Origin: an uncultured Bacteroidales bacterium
GTDB lineage: Bacteria > Bacteroidota > Bacteroidia > Bacteroidales > Bacteroidaceae
Length of the DNA stretch: 64,000 nucleotides
Assembly (NCBI GenBank): GCA_902778625.1
Contig: CACYYM010000005.1
Coordinates: 124,001 to 188,000 of the forward strand
Direction: 5' to 3'
In this document: piece after piece, positions 9,223-18,600 of the stretch
How positions within the stretch are numbered: the first letter of the stretch is position 1
How the letters are laid out: each line of letters opens with the position of its first letter
Translations under genes and position numbers: made by a program
The notes under the pieces: model-generated
Told to the model about the DNA's origin: nothing
The model's input: the letters and a program-made list of their open reading frames with translations, nothing else
Database searches by the model: none

Positions 9223-10163
9223 TGGAAAAGAGTTCAAAGATTTATGTCGCAGGCCACAGAGGCATGGTCGGCTCTGCTATAGTCAGGGAGCTGCAGCGGC
9301 AGGGATACACCAATATCATAACACGAACGCATAAGGAACTCGACTTGACCAGGCAAGATGCCGTCGAGAAGTTCTTTGCCGAAGAGAAGCCCGAGTACGT
9401 CTTCCTCGCCGCAGCTAAGGTGGGAGGCATCGTAGCCAACCAAAGTGCTTTGGCAGACTTCATGTACGACAACATGATACTTGAGATGAACGTCATTCAT
9501 GCTGCTTGGCAGAACGGGTGCAAGAAGCTGGAATTCCTTGGGAGTTCCTGCATCTATCCGCGTATGGCGCCGCAGCCCATGACGGAAAGCTGCTTGCTGA
9601 CTGGCGAGTTGGAGAAGACAAATGAAGCGTATGCCTTGGCGAAGATTAGCGGCCTCAAGTATTGCGAGTTCCTGAACCGCCAGTACGGCACCGACTACAT
9701 CAGCGTGATGCCAACGAACTTGTATGGCCCTAATGACAACTATCATCCCGAGCATAGCCACGTTTTGCCGGCATTGATACGCCGTTTCCACGAAGCAAAG
9801 GTAGCAGGACTTGAATCCGTTACCTGTTGGGGCGATGGTAGTCCGCTCCGAGAGTTCCTTTACGTGGATGACTTGGCGAACCTCTGTGTCTTCCTGATGA
9901 ACAACTACTCGGGCAATGAAACCGTTAATGCAGGAACAGGTAAAGAGCTAACCATTAAGGCACTCACAGAGTTGGTGGCAAAGGTCATCGGCTACAAGGG
10001 CAGGATAGAGTGGGACACCACCCGTCCGAACGGTACACCGCGCAAACTGCTCGACGTAAGCAAAGCCGCAGCACTCGGATGGACTTATAAAACTGAGCTG
10101 GAAGATGGCATTCGCCTAAGCTATGAAGACTTCCTGAATAATCCGATGCGTGCAGAAAGATAA
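9222..10163 (+). CDS. fcl: GDP-L-fucose synthase
   Basis: A 313-residue bifunctional epimerase/reductase, the last step to GDP-L-fucose. The N-terminal Rossmann motif is GHRGMVGSAIV. The SSCIYPRMAPQPM segment holds the catalytic Ser/Cys region, and YALAKISG gives the YxxxK pair. It overlaps the gmd stop by one base. A GH10 xylanase follows after 30 bp and may share the transcript, though its function is unrelated. Confidence 0.95.
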   Translation: MEKSSKIYVAGHRGMVGSAIVRELQRQGYTNIITRTHKELDLTRQDAVEKFFAEEKPEYVFLAAAKVGGIVANQSALADFMYDNMILEMNVIHAAWQNGCKKLEFLGSSCIYPRMAPQPMTESCLLTGELEKTNEAYALAKISGLKYCEFLNRQYGTDYISVMPTNLYGPNDNYHPEHSHVLPALIRRFHEAKVAGLESVTCWGDGSPLREFLYVDDLANLCVFLMNNYSGNETVNAGTGKELTIKALTELVAKVIGYKGRIEWDTTRPNGTPRKLLDVSKAAALGWTYKTELEDGIRLSYEDFLNNPMRAER

Positions 10164-10193
10164 TTCCCTAAACCCTATTAAATTCTTTGACAA

Positions 10194-11231
10194 ATGAAAA
10201 AAGGCACACTTTTACTTCTCATGTTCGCTTTGGCTTTGCAAGGCCAGGCACAAGGTTTGAAGGACGTCTTCAAGAAAGACTTTCTCATGGGCGTCTCATT
10301 GAATCCTCGTAATGTGCGTAATGCAGCAGAGCAGGATCTTATCCGAAAGGAGTTCAACAGCGTGACCTGCGAGAACGCCATGAAGCCCGGTCCGCTTCAC
10401 CCTTCGCCAGGTGTGTGGAAGTGGGAAGAAGCAGACCGCATCGCCAACTTCTGTCGCGAAAACGGCATCAAGATGCGAGGCCATTGTCTTGTTTGGCACA
10501 ACCAGTTCGCAGACTGGATGTTTTATGATGAATCGGGCAATCCTGTCGATAAGGAAACCTTTTATGTTCGCCTTAAAGACCATATTCAGACCGTCATGAA
10601 TCGCTACAAGGACGTCATCTATGCTTGGGATGTCGTGAACGAAGCAATGTCCGACGGAGGCGACAATCCCTATCGTAATTCCAAACTCTACCAGCTTTGT
10701 GGCGACGAGTTCATTGCCAAAGCGTTCCAGTTCGCTCGCGAAGCAGACCCGAACGCCATTCTCTTCTATAACGACTACAACGAGTGCGACCGCCGTAAGA
10801 GCCGCAATATATATAATATGGTACTGAAGATGCGGGCAAATGGCGTCCCCATCGACGGTATCGGCATGCAGGGACACTATAACATCTACAAACCAACGGT
10901 CGAAGAGCTCGACGCCGCGCTTGCCCTCTATGCACCGCTTGTGGAACACATTCACGTTACGGAACTCGACGTTCGAGTCAATCAGGAAATGGGTGGACAA
11001 CTGCGTTTCAGCACCGATGGCGCAGCGCTGAGCGATAGCATACAGGCTCTCCACACGCAGCAGTACGAGCGGCTCTTCAAAACCTTCCAGAAGTATGGCG
11101 ACAAGATAGACTGCGTCACCTTCTGGAACCTGCACGACGGCTGCTCATGGCTCGGCGAAAGGAATCATCCGCTCCTCTTTGATAAAAATCTTCAACCCAA
11201 GCCGGCATACTACCGCCTCGTCGGGAAGTAA
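10194..11231 (+). CDS. Endo-1,4-beta-xylanase, glycoside hydrolase family 10
   Basis: A 345-residue secreted GH10 enzyme: signal peptide (1-20, ending GQAQ), then a single TIM-barrel catalytic domain with no binding module. The acid/base glutamate is E150 in DVVNEAMSDGG, and the nucleophile is E257 in HVTELDV. WHNQ and HGCSWLGE-type segments of the active site are also present. It should cut internal xylan bonds at the cell surface or in the periplasm. No susC/susD pair is near, so this is not part of a typical polysaccharide utilisation locus in this window. It lies 30 bp after fcl and 33 bp before a small lipoprotein gene. Confidence 0.93.
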   Translation: MKKGTLLLLMFALALQGQAQGLKDVFKKDFLMGVSLNPRNVRNAAEQDLIRKEFNSVTCENAMKPGPLHPSPGVWKWEEADRIANFCRENGIKMRGHCLVWHNQFADWMFYDESGNPVDKETFYVRLKDHIQTVMNRYKDVIYAWDVVNEAMSDGGDNPYRNSKLYQLCGDEFIAKAFQFAREADPNAILFYNDYNECDRRKSRNIYNMVLKMRANGVPIDGIGMQGHYNIYKPTVEELDAALALYAPLVEHIHVTELDVRVNQEMGGQLRFSTDGAALSDSIQALHTQQYERLFKTFQKYGDKIDCVTFWNLHDGCSWLGERNHPLLFDKNLQPKPAYYRLVGK

Positions 11232-11264
11232 CTTGTGAGGGCAATACTAAAAAAAGATACGTTT

Positions 11265-11738
11265 ATGAGAAAATCCCTGTTTATGCTTGCTGCGGCCATC
11301 GTTGTTGTGATGACTGCGGGAATGACGAGCTGTGCAGATGCAGAGAAGGGCGAGTCCTGGTCAGATTGGGAGCTTCGCAACTCTATCAATGGATTTGGAT
11401 GGCATGTGGATATGCTGAAGGATGCTAACGGAAATTGGGTGAGGTGGGAAAACTCACTTACACTTTATTTCGAAGTGAAGTTCAGTGCCAGTAACCATAA
11501 CTTCTCGTCGCGGAAGTTCCACTATAATAAAGATGGCGTTAGCGATGAGGCAACAAAAGAGGAGTACAGTTCCAGCAACACCGCCTACACCATCAAGGAT
11601 GCTAAAATCATTGAGGGCACCGTCAATGGCGAACCTTACTTCCGCATTACGCTTAGCAAAAAGCCTTCCTCATCGATGGAATGCTCGCTCTATTTCTATA
11701 GGGAGAACAAGAGTTACGAGGTCATCATGACACGATAA
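11265..11738 (+). CDS. Small predicted lipoprotein, family unknown
   Basis: A 157-residue protein with a lipoprotein signal (MRKSLFMLAAAI..., lipobox GMTSC, Cys 23). The mature part is rich in Ser, Asn and aromatic residues and probably beta-rich; I do not recognise a domain. An upstream in-frame GTG (11235) would put ten charged residues before the signal peptide, so I chose the ATG at 11265. It follows the GH10 xylanase by 33 bp and ends before a strong terminator, so it is likely the last gene of the manC operon or of a shorter GH10 transcript. A role in xylan binding is possible but unsupported. Confidence 0.7.
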   Translation: MRKSLFMLAAAIVVVMTAGMTSCADAEKGESWSDWELRNSINGFGWHVDMLKDANGNWVRWENSLTLYFEVKFSASNHNFSSRKFHYNKDGVSDEATKEEYSSSNTAYTIKDAKIIEGTVNGEPYFRITLSKKPSSSMECSLYFYRENKSYEVIMTR

Positions 11739-11763
11739 TAAAGCTGTAACATAACCGATAATG

Positions 11764-11795
11764 GCACGTTCTCGTCAAGAGGGCGTGCTTTTTTT
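11764..11795 (+). terminator. Intrinsic terminator
   Basis: GCACGTTCTC, loop GTCAA, GAGGGCGTGC (10-bp stem with two G-T pairs), then seven Ts. It separates the xylanase transcript from the B12 locus. Confidence 0.85.
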
Positions 11796-11805
11796 GCCTT
11801 TTCAC

Positions 11806-11836
11806 TTGCAGCATTGCGTAAATAATCGTAACTTTG
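11806..11836 (+). promoter_or_regulatory. Promoter of the B12 uptake locus
   Basis: TTG at 11806-11808, a 20-bp spacer and TAACTTTG at 11829-11836. It lies just before the cobalamin riboswitch. Confidence 0.8.
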
Positions 11837-11849
11837 CAGCGCAAATGGT

Positions 11850-12032
11850 GATATCCGAGGACCTCGTAACCCCGTTTGGGGAAGTGAGGGACGAGGGTAG
11901 AGAGGGAATCCGGTGCAAGGCCGGAGCAGTGCCCGCTACTGTATTTGCCTTATTGGTGCAGCGCACACAACGTCACTGGGACAGCTTCCTGGGAAGACGC
12001 GCTGCCGGGCAAGAGCCAGGAAACCTGCCGTT
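11850..12032 (+). promoter_or_regulatory. Cobalamin (adenosylcobalamin-class) riboswitch
   Basis: The conserved aptamer core is readable: GGGAATCCGGTGCAAGGCC then GGAGCAGTGCCCGCTACTG (11905-11941), the CACTGGG arm (11973-11979), GGGAAGACGCG (11990-12000), and the B12 box AGCCAGGAAACCTGCCG (12014-12030). The order and wording match the family closely. It sits between a promoter and a BtuB-type receptor gene, so bound cobalamin should shut down expression. The first 55 bases contain an extra hairpin (CGAGGACCTCG and CCCCGTTTGGGG). Confidence 0.96.
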
Positions 12033-12083
12033 TCGCAAGAACATAACATGTGTCCTCGGGACAAGGGCGACGTAATAATAATG

Positions 12084-12138
12084 AAGTTAAAAGAGGGAGT
12101 TAAAAAGGAAGTTAACTCGCTACGCTCGTTGGAGTTAA
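12084..12138 (+). repeat. AGTTAA repeats and inverted repeat in the btuB leader
   Basis: Four AGTTAA copies (12084, 12098, 12110, 12134) lie between the riboswitch and the btuB start. A perfect 7-bp inverted repeat, TTAACTC (12112-12118) and GAGTTAA (12132-12138), encloses 13 bases. It may be part of the riboswitch expression platform or a translation-control hairpin. The stretch is open in the btuB frame from an ATG at 12081, so it could instead be coding. Confidence 0.5.
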
Positions 12139-12182
12139 AATTGACGACAGCTTTCCCTGCGAAAGTCGTGTCATTATGCATT

Positions 12183-14156
12183 ATGCTTAATATAATAAGG
12201 AATTACTATCTGCAAGCGATTCTGGCTATCGTATTGGCATTTGCTGTGAAAGCAGGTGCCAATGCGCAGAGTCCAACAGACAGCATAAAACAGTTAAATG
12301 AGGTGACAATCACGTCGAAGCTGCCGGTTCGCACTATTGCGACGTCTCAGACACTTAGCGGTGCTGACCTGCAAGCCTTGAGTACCACGTCGGTTGCTGA
12401 TGCCTTGAAGTACTTTTCGGGCGTACAGATAAAGGATTACGGCGGGCTTGGAGGCTTGAAGACCATCAACGTCCGTTCGCTCGGTGCACAGCATGTGGGC
12501 GTTTACGTCGATGGTATTCGGCTGACGAATGCGCAGAACGGAACCGTCGACCTTGGCAAGTTCTCCCTTTCCTCAATGGAAAGTGTGTCGCTCTACAACG
12601 CCAACAAGCTCGACTACTGCCAGTCGGCAAGCGAATATGCTTCGGGTGCGACGGTATACTTACAGACTAAACGGCCTACGAACGACTCGTTGTCTGTTCA
12701 GCTTCGCAACGCTTCCTTCTATACTTGGATGGCAAAGGTGAACGGACAGTTCAATTGGAAAGGCTGGCAAGGCTTTGTTGATGGCGAGTATTGCTCAAGT
12801 CGAGGTGACTATCCCTTCCGTTACCATTCCGAATATGAAGACACCGTAGGGCGTCGCGCGAACAGTGACATCCGCTACGGTCGCGTTGAGGCTGCGCTGT
12901 TTCGAGGTGGCTTCTCTTCACACATTTACTATTACGACAGCGAGCGCGGCTGCCCGGGAGGTATCGTCCGGCGTTTGTCGGACAAGTACACGAATGTAGG
13001 CAGGGAGTGGGACCGCGATTTCTTTGTGCAGGCAAGCTATCAGGAACAGTTCCTCAAATGGTTCCGCTTCAAGGCGAACGCCAAGTACACCAACGAATAT
13101 CTGCGTTACAACACAAAGTATCCGGAGAATCAGAACACCGCTCGCGTCGATAATCATTATCGCCAGCAAGACGCTTACGGAGCCCTTTGCGCTGCCTTTA
13201 TGCCTTGGAGCTGGCTGTCGCTCTCGACGAGTTATGATGCCAGATATAGTATCATGAAAGCCGACCTGAAGCGTTTCGAAGACGTAAAACGAGTGGATCA
13301 AAAGCTTGTGTTTGCCGCTCAAGCGAGCTGGAAAGGCATACAGGCTGCGGCGTCGGCATTGCATCAAAGGTATAGCGACTGGACTTTTGTGCAGGCAGGT
13401 GCAGCAGAGCCTATCGACAGATGGACGCCTGCGGTGTCGCTCGCCTACACCTTCTACGGCATAACAGTGCGCTGGTGGTACAAGGAAATCTTCCGCGTGC
13501 CGACCCTCAACGACCTCTATTACACGCAGGTAGGCAACAGAAGCCTCAAGCCGGAAGACACCAAGCAACTCAATCTCGGCTTGGAATACCATTGGAACAA
13601 GAAGGCGTGGGCTATCGATGCGCAAGCCGACATCTATCGAAACAAGATAGACAACCGCATAGTCTGCCTGCCGCTAAAGGGTACGTACACCTGGTCGATG
13701 ATGAATTACGGCAAAACCTTCTGCCGAGGATTGAACGCGACACTCAAGGGACACTACAATGCGAAGCAGTGGCACGCTTCGCTGCTCTCGTCGATTACGT
13801 GGCAGAAGGACGTCGACCGCACCGACCCGACTGACGAAGACATGTATAATAAAGCGATATGTTACTCGCCGACCTTCTCGACAGGCCTCACTGCAATAGC
13901 AGGTTGGCGGGCACTTCAGTTCACGACGTCGTACCTTTATGTTGGCGAAAGAATGTGGAGCAAAGCAGACCCCGAGGACATTCTCGAGCCGTACCACAAC
14001 ATCGACATGAAGCTCTCTTATACCCACAACATAAAGAAGACATCGATTGGCCTTTGCATGGAGGTCTGCGACGTGCTCGACATACAGTACGAACACATTC
14101 CGCGCTACCCGATGCCCGGTCGTAACTATAAACTCACGCTATCTTTCGGAATATGA
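12183..14156 (+). CDS. btuB: TonB-dependent outer-membrane cobalamin receptor
   Basis: A 657-residue TonB-dependent receptor that carries corrinoids across the outer membrane. Signal peptide about 1-28 (ends GANAQ), TonB-box-like LNEVTIT (38-44), plug domain to about 160 (NVRSLGAQHVGVYVDGI), then a 22-strand barrel ending in LTLSFGI with the usual C-terminal aromatic. The function is set by the cobalamin riboswitch directly upstream. I chose the ATG at 12183 because a signal peptide follows at once; an in-frame ATG at 12081 would add 34 charged residues. The stop overlaps the BtuG-like gene by 4 bp. No btuCDF is in the window. Confidence 0.93.
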   Translation: MLNIIRNYYLQAILAIVLAFAVKAGANAQSPTDSIKQLNEVTITSKLPVRTIATSQTLSGADLQALSTTSVADALKYFSGVQIKDYGGLGGLKTINVRSLGAQHVGVYVDGIRLTNAQNGTVDLGKFSLSSMESVSLYNANKLDYCQSASEYASGATVYLQTKRPTNDSLSVQLRNASFYTWMAKVNGQFNWKGWQGFVDGEYCSSRGDYPFRYHSEYEDTVGRRANSDIRYGRVEAALFRGGFSSHIYYYDSERGCPGGIVRRLSDKYTNVGREWDRDFFVQASYQEQFLKWFRFKANAKYTNEYLRYNTKYPENQNTARVDNHYRQQDAYGALCAAFMPWSWLSLSTSYDARYSIMKADLKRFEDVKRVDQKLVFAAQASWKGIQAAASALHQRYSDWTFVQAGAAEPIDRWTPAVSLAYTFYGITVRWWYKEIFRVPTLNDLYYTQVGNRSLKPEDTKQLNLGLEYHWNKKAWAIDAQADIYRNKIDNRIVCLPLKGTYTWSMMNYGKTFCRGLNATLKGHYNAKQWHASLLSSITWQKDVDRTDPTDEDMYNKAICYSPTFSTGLTAIAGWRALQFTTSYLYVGERMWSKADPEDILEPYHNIDMKLSYTHNIKKTSIGLCMEVCDVLDIQYEHIPRYPMPGRNYKLTLSFGI

Positions 14157-15445
14157 AACGACTCTTTACAATCCTCTGCTTTACATTATATATATATAAC
14201 GCGTGCGCGCAAGAGCGGATTATTCTCCTCAACGAAGGCATGTGGCAAGCAGACAACGGCAAGATCTCCTACTTTGAGGGCGGCTCGATTATCAGCAATC
14301 AGTGGTTCCGCGACAAGAACGGCTACAAGATTGGCGACACGCCGAACGACATCATACAGGTCAACGAAAACCTCATCGCCATCGCCGTCAACTGGTCGAA
14401 CATTGTGCAGTTCATCCGACCTGACGGCACTGCAGTTGCTGCCACAGAGGACATTCCCAACAATCGCAGGCTATGCAGTGACGGCTCATACGTCTATGTG
14501 ACGAGCTACGGACACGAGTGCGAGACCATCTACGGCACAGTATATTTCGACAGAGGCTTCGTCGCGAAGATAGACCTGAGCAGTTTCAAGGTCGTTGCCA
14601 CCTGCGAGGTCGGCTACGAACCTGAGGGCATAGCGCTCTACGACGGACGCCTCTTTATCGCCAACACCGGCGGATATGCTGAACAGGAGGGCGATCACGA
14701 GTTCGAGACGACAGTGAGCGTCGTCAATGCCGCCACGATGACTTTGGAGAAGAACATCGACACGGGCATTCCCAACCTGTTTGGCGAGATGTCGCAGAGC
14801 GGGCGATACCTGTGCATCAACTCGCCTGGAGACTACTACGAGGTGCCCCCTTGTGGCCTAATCTTCGATTGCAAGAGGGCGCTGCAGGGCGAGCCGTGCT
14901 TCGTCGTCTTCAATTATCCTGCCACTTACAGCACGAAGACTCGCGACGGACACTTCCTCGCAATCGGTTCCGCATTCAGCTACATCACCGGAGAATACAC
15001 GTTCTCTTACCTCACCATCGAGCCTTGGACGTTCATCCGGACAGGTGGTACGAGCGGACTCAGCATGTCGCTACCAGGTAATATGCTCGCCGACATCATG
15101 AACATGGCACAGCCTTATGGCATTTACGTCAATCCATACTCGGGCTACATCTACGGCACCGACGCCGGTTCCTTCGAGGGAGCAGGCTATCTCTACCAGT
15201 GGTCGCCCGAAGGTCAACTGCTTGGCACACACAAAGTTTACATTAATCCCGGGCACTTCCTCGCTTTGCCGCCATACGATTGGGCAAGTGGCATCGAAAC
15301 AAATCACAAATCACAAATCACAATAAAAAATGACGTTTACGACCTTCAAGGACGTCGAATCGACAACCTCCACCAAAGGAAAAAGGGAACTATATACGTC
15401 GAGAATGGCAAGAAGACACTCTGCAATACTCAACCCCGCAAGTGA
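14153..15445 (+). CDS. btuG: BtuG-like beta-propeller surface protein
   Basis: A 430-residue secreted protein of the YncE/DUF5074 propeller type. BtuG of gut Bacteroides is a seven-bladed propeller that binds vitamin B12 extremely tightly and sits on BtuB; coupling to btuB (4-bp overlap) under a cobalamin riboswitch makes that role likely. Seen here: signal peptide (1-19), repeated propeller segments (GYEPEGIALYDGRLFIANTG; YGIYVNPYSGYIYGTDAGS), and a C-terminal tail (NDVYDLQGRRI...YVENGKK) of the sorting-signal type common in Prevotella. The only early cysteine (NACAQ, residue 18) is a poor lipobox, so lipidation is uncertain; BtuG itself is a lipoprotein. Confidence 0.82.
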   Translation: MKRLFTILCFTLYIYNACAQERIILLNEGMWQADNGKISYFEGGSIISNQWFRDKNGYKIGDTPNDIIQVNENLIAIAVNWSNIVQFIRPDGTAVAATEDIPNNRRLCSDGSYVYVTSYGHECETIYGTVYFDRGFVAKIDLSSFKVVATCEVGYEPEGIALYDGRLFIANTGGYAEQEGDHEFETTVSVVNAATMTLEKNIDTGIPNLFGEMSQSGRYLCINSPGDYYEVPPCGLIFDCKRALQGEPCFVVFNYPATYSTKTRDGHFLAIGSAFSYITGEYTFSYLTIEPWTFIRTGGTSGLSMSLPGNMLADIMNMAQPYGIYVNPYSGYIYGTDAGSFEGAGYLYQWSPEGQLLGTHKVYINPGHFLALPPYDWASGIETNHKSQITIKNDVYDLQGRRIDNLHQRKKGTIYVENGKKTLCNTQPRK

Positions 15446-15447
15446 GG

Positions 15448-15552
15448 TTCGTTATACATACATGTATCTATAATTATACATACATGTACATTTAATTATA
15501 GATACATGTATGTATAACGAACTCAACACGCCAAGTTGAGCAACACGGCACG
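15448..15552. repeat. 22-bp dyad array, 5 units, AT-rich palindrome plus CACG units
   Basis: CATG cores at 15461, 15483 and 15505, then CACG cores at 15527 and 15549, all 22 bp apart. The first three form a 74-bp palindrome (15448-15521) that is about 70/74 identical to the reverse complement of the one at 6742-6815. It starts 3 bp after the btuG stop. The remaining 77 bases to the next gene show no clear promoter. Confidence 0.9.
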
Positions 15553-15629
15553 AAGAAAAGAGCAAAGCAAACTGTCAAAAGAAGCAACAAGAAACAATAG
15601 ATATACTGATAACCTTAATTATTAGCAAC

Positions 15630-18600
15630 ATGAAGAAGTATTTACTGAGCATTCTCGGGCTGACAATGTTGGCCACGAGTAATGTCTTTGCCACCGAAGT
15701 GACGGTGACAATGAATGCGAAAAGCAAGCTGATTCAGTCGTTGGTCAACATTGCGACCAGCGAAAGCGTGAGTGTGGGCGAGCCCACCAGCAACAAGTAC
15801 ACCTTCGAGGCTGCCGACGGCTCCTACCTGCTGACAGCCACGGCAGGCGACGGCGAAACGGTGAGCGGCACCATCCAGCTCGACATCGATGCCGACCACA
15901 CCGCCTTCACCATCTATTCCCCCGAGGTGCGTGTGAAGAACACAGATTGGGTCTATGGCACCGACTACAGTCTGAACCTCCTGGTTACCACGAAGGAAGG
16001 CCAGACGGTGAACACTACGATGGGTGAGTACACCAGCGGCAACAAGATGTTCCTCGTCTTCGACGGCAACACCTACTACCTCGACCTGGTTCCCTCCGAA
16101 GCCCGTCAGGCAGAAGGTTACCTGCCGGTAAGCTACACAGGCACCGTCAACTTCAACAACACCATACAGGCCGAGGCTCCGATGGGCTACGCATACAGCG
16201 TCACGGTGCCTGCTGGAGCCACCTGCTTCATTGGCACCAAGTCGGCTCACTTCGTGAAGTTCAAGGAGGTAGCGCCTGAAAGCATCACCGACGGCGGCAC
16301 GGTCTATAACTACATCCTTGCTGACAAACAGCAGTACAACTACCGTGTTATGCAGGAAGGCAAGCTGACGCAAGCCGGCATCTTCACCATGAGCGGCGAC
16401 GAGACAAAGCGTCCCGTGCTCGCCTTCACCGATGCCGACATGGAGGCGCGAAGCCCCAAGGCCATCGATCACGACGTGACCTCCAACGGCGGCTACAACG
16501 TGGGCGACCTCTTCCTCAACATCAACCCCGCCGGCTTCCTGCAACTCAGCAGCGTGGGCGACACGTACGACATCCTGCCGATGCGCAACTGGGAGCTCAC
16601 CAACAGCACTACTGCCAACTACTTCATCGAGCCGGACTTCCACTTCACCGTCGTTAACCTCAACGGCGAGACGGATGAGAGCGTCGTGAAGGTCGAGAAT
16701 GAACTGCTGACGGCAGTGGGCGAGGGCACGGCCATCGTGCTTGTCACCTACGACGGCATCCACTTGGATTACTACAACAATAGCGCCACCTCGAGCAGCT
16801 TCGCAGGTGGCAACGACTGGGGCGCCATCTGGCCCGAGAACACCGGAGCGTTCGTCGTAACTGTCGGACAGCAGGCCACGGGCATCGTCCCCAACATGAC
16901 CATCAACAAGGAATACCTCAGCACCGTGACGCCTTGGGGTGGCGGCGACCCCATCGACACCAAGCTCTCGATGGAGAATGTCGATGCCGAGTTCGACGTG
17001 CTCTATTACCTCGACACGGAGGACGGCTTCAGCTACACCTTCACACCCGAAGGCGTCAGCTCTGTCACGCTGGCCCGCCCCGTCATCGGCGAGACGATGG
17101 CCTCCTACACAGGCTTCTCCTCTGAAGGCGTCACCGATAACGGCGACGGCAGCTACACGCTCCTCCTCACCGAGGGCCGCAATATCGTCTGCCTCACCAA
17201 TGCGGAGGGCAAGAGCGTCTATCAGGTGATGACCGCCAAGCCCTGCCATCGCGACATCAAGGTCGGCGACGAGGTGGTGGAGATTGTAAAGCCTGGCGAC
17301 GCCGTGACCGTGCAGTACTCGGGCCTCTATCATCCTGCAGGCAAGCTGGCAGGCATACACAACTTCCAGGGATTCCTTGATTACAAGAAGCCTGCCGAAG
17401 GCGTAAGCGTGACGAAAGGCAGGGGCAACCAGTACACGATGGCTGCCAATGCAGCGCCGCAGGCCGTGACTTTCACGGTGCCCGACGACTGGTCGGCAAA
17501 GACGATAGAACTCGCCGACGGCGTGATGTGCATCAGTGGCTTCGGTGACCCCATCGGCAACCACCGCGCCACATCTAAGACGACAGGCCGCGCTCCCAAC
17601 TTCACCGCCATTCAGCAGAACGCAGTCTTCGGCCGCGTGCCTACTGTGAAAGTGGCTGTCGATGTGCCTTCCATCCCGCCCGCTGTCGCTACGTTCGAGG
17701 ACGTGACTGACGTCACAGAGCCCGTTGACGGCCATATGAGCGTCGGCACTGAGGAGGACGACGACCGCGAGTTCTTCGTCAGCGGCGACTACGCCTTTGC
17801 AAGCGGCTGCATGCACGACTGGGACTACTGGTACTGGTTCGGCTATGCCAACCGCGCCGACAACAGCTACGCTACGCTCGACGACCAGTGGAACAACATC
17901 GTGGGTGGTGGCTACGACGGCTCCGCAACCTATGGCGTTGCCTTCGCTGCCGAGTTCAACGGCCCCTGCTACGTGACGCTGCTCACCGAGCCTGCCGTCG
18001 TTCCCGGCTTCTACATCACAAACAGCAGCTACGCCTACGACTCGATGACGAATGGCGACGGCAGCGCCAAGAAGTTCGCGAAGGGCGACTGGTTCAAACT
18101 CACCATCACGGGTTATGATGCCGACGACAATGAGACCGGCTCGAAGGAGTATTACCTGGCCGATTTCCGCGATGAGGCTAAAGCCTTCATCATCAATGAC
18201 TGGCGCTACGTTGACCTTTCGTGCCTCGGCCAGGTTGCCAAGCTCGGCTTTGCTCTGAGCAGCAGCGACAACGGCGCCTACGGTATGAACACGCCCGCCT
18301 ACTTCTGCTTCGACAACTTCGGTGCTGAAGGCACGGAGGTTCTGCCCGAAAAGAACGTCGCTTTGCCTCTCGAGGTTGCTACCTTCGAAGAGCTTGAAGT
18401 GCCTGCCGACGGCCATATGAGCGTCAGCACCGAAGAGGACGACGACCGCACGGAATTCGTCAGCGGCGACTTCGAGTTTGCTACCGGCTGCATGCACGAC
18501 TGGGACTACTGGTATTGGTTTGGTTATGCCAACCGCGTCGACACTAAGTATGAGACTCTCGACGACCAGTGGAACAACGTCGTGGGTGGTGGCTACGACG

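Noticed and set aside
10194-11231. Polysaccharide utilisation locus around the xylanase
   Set aside because: No SusC/SusD pair, hybrid sensor or further xylan enzyme is present in the neighbourhood.
15642-18497. 951-codon open frame antisense to the DUF4465 gene
   Set aside because: It mirrors the codon bias of the strong sense gene. Its protein is compositionally odd (Val/Ala/His/Arg-rich), has no start signals or domains, and the sense gene has a signal peptide and recognised domains.
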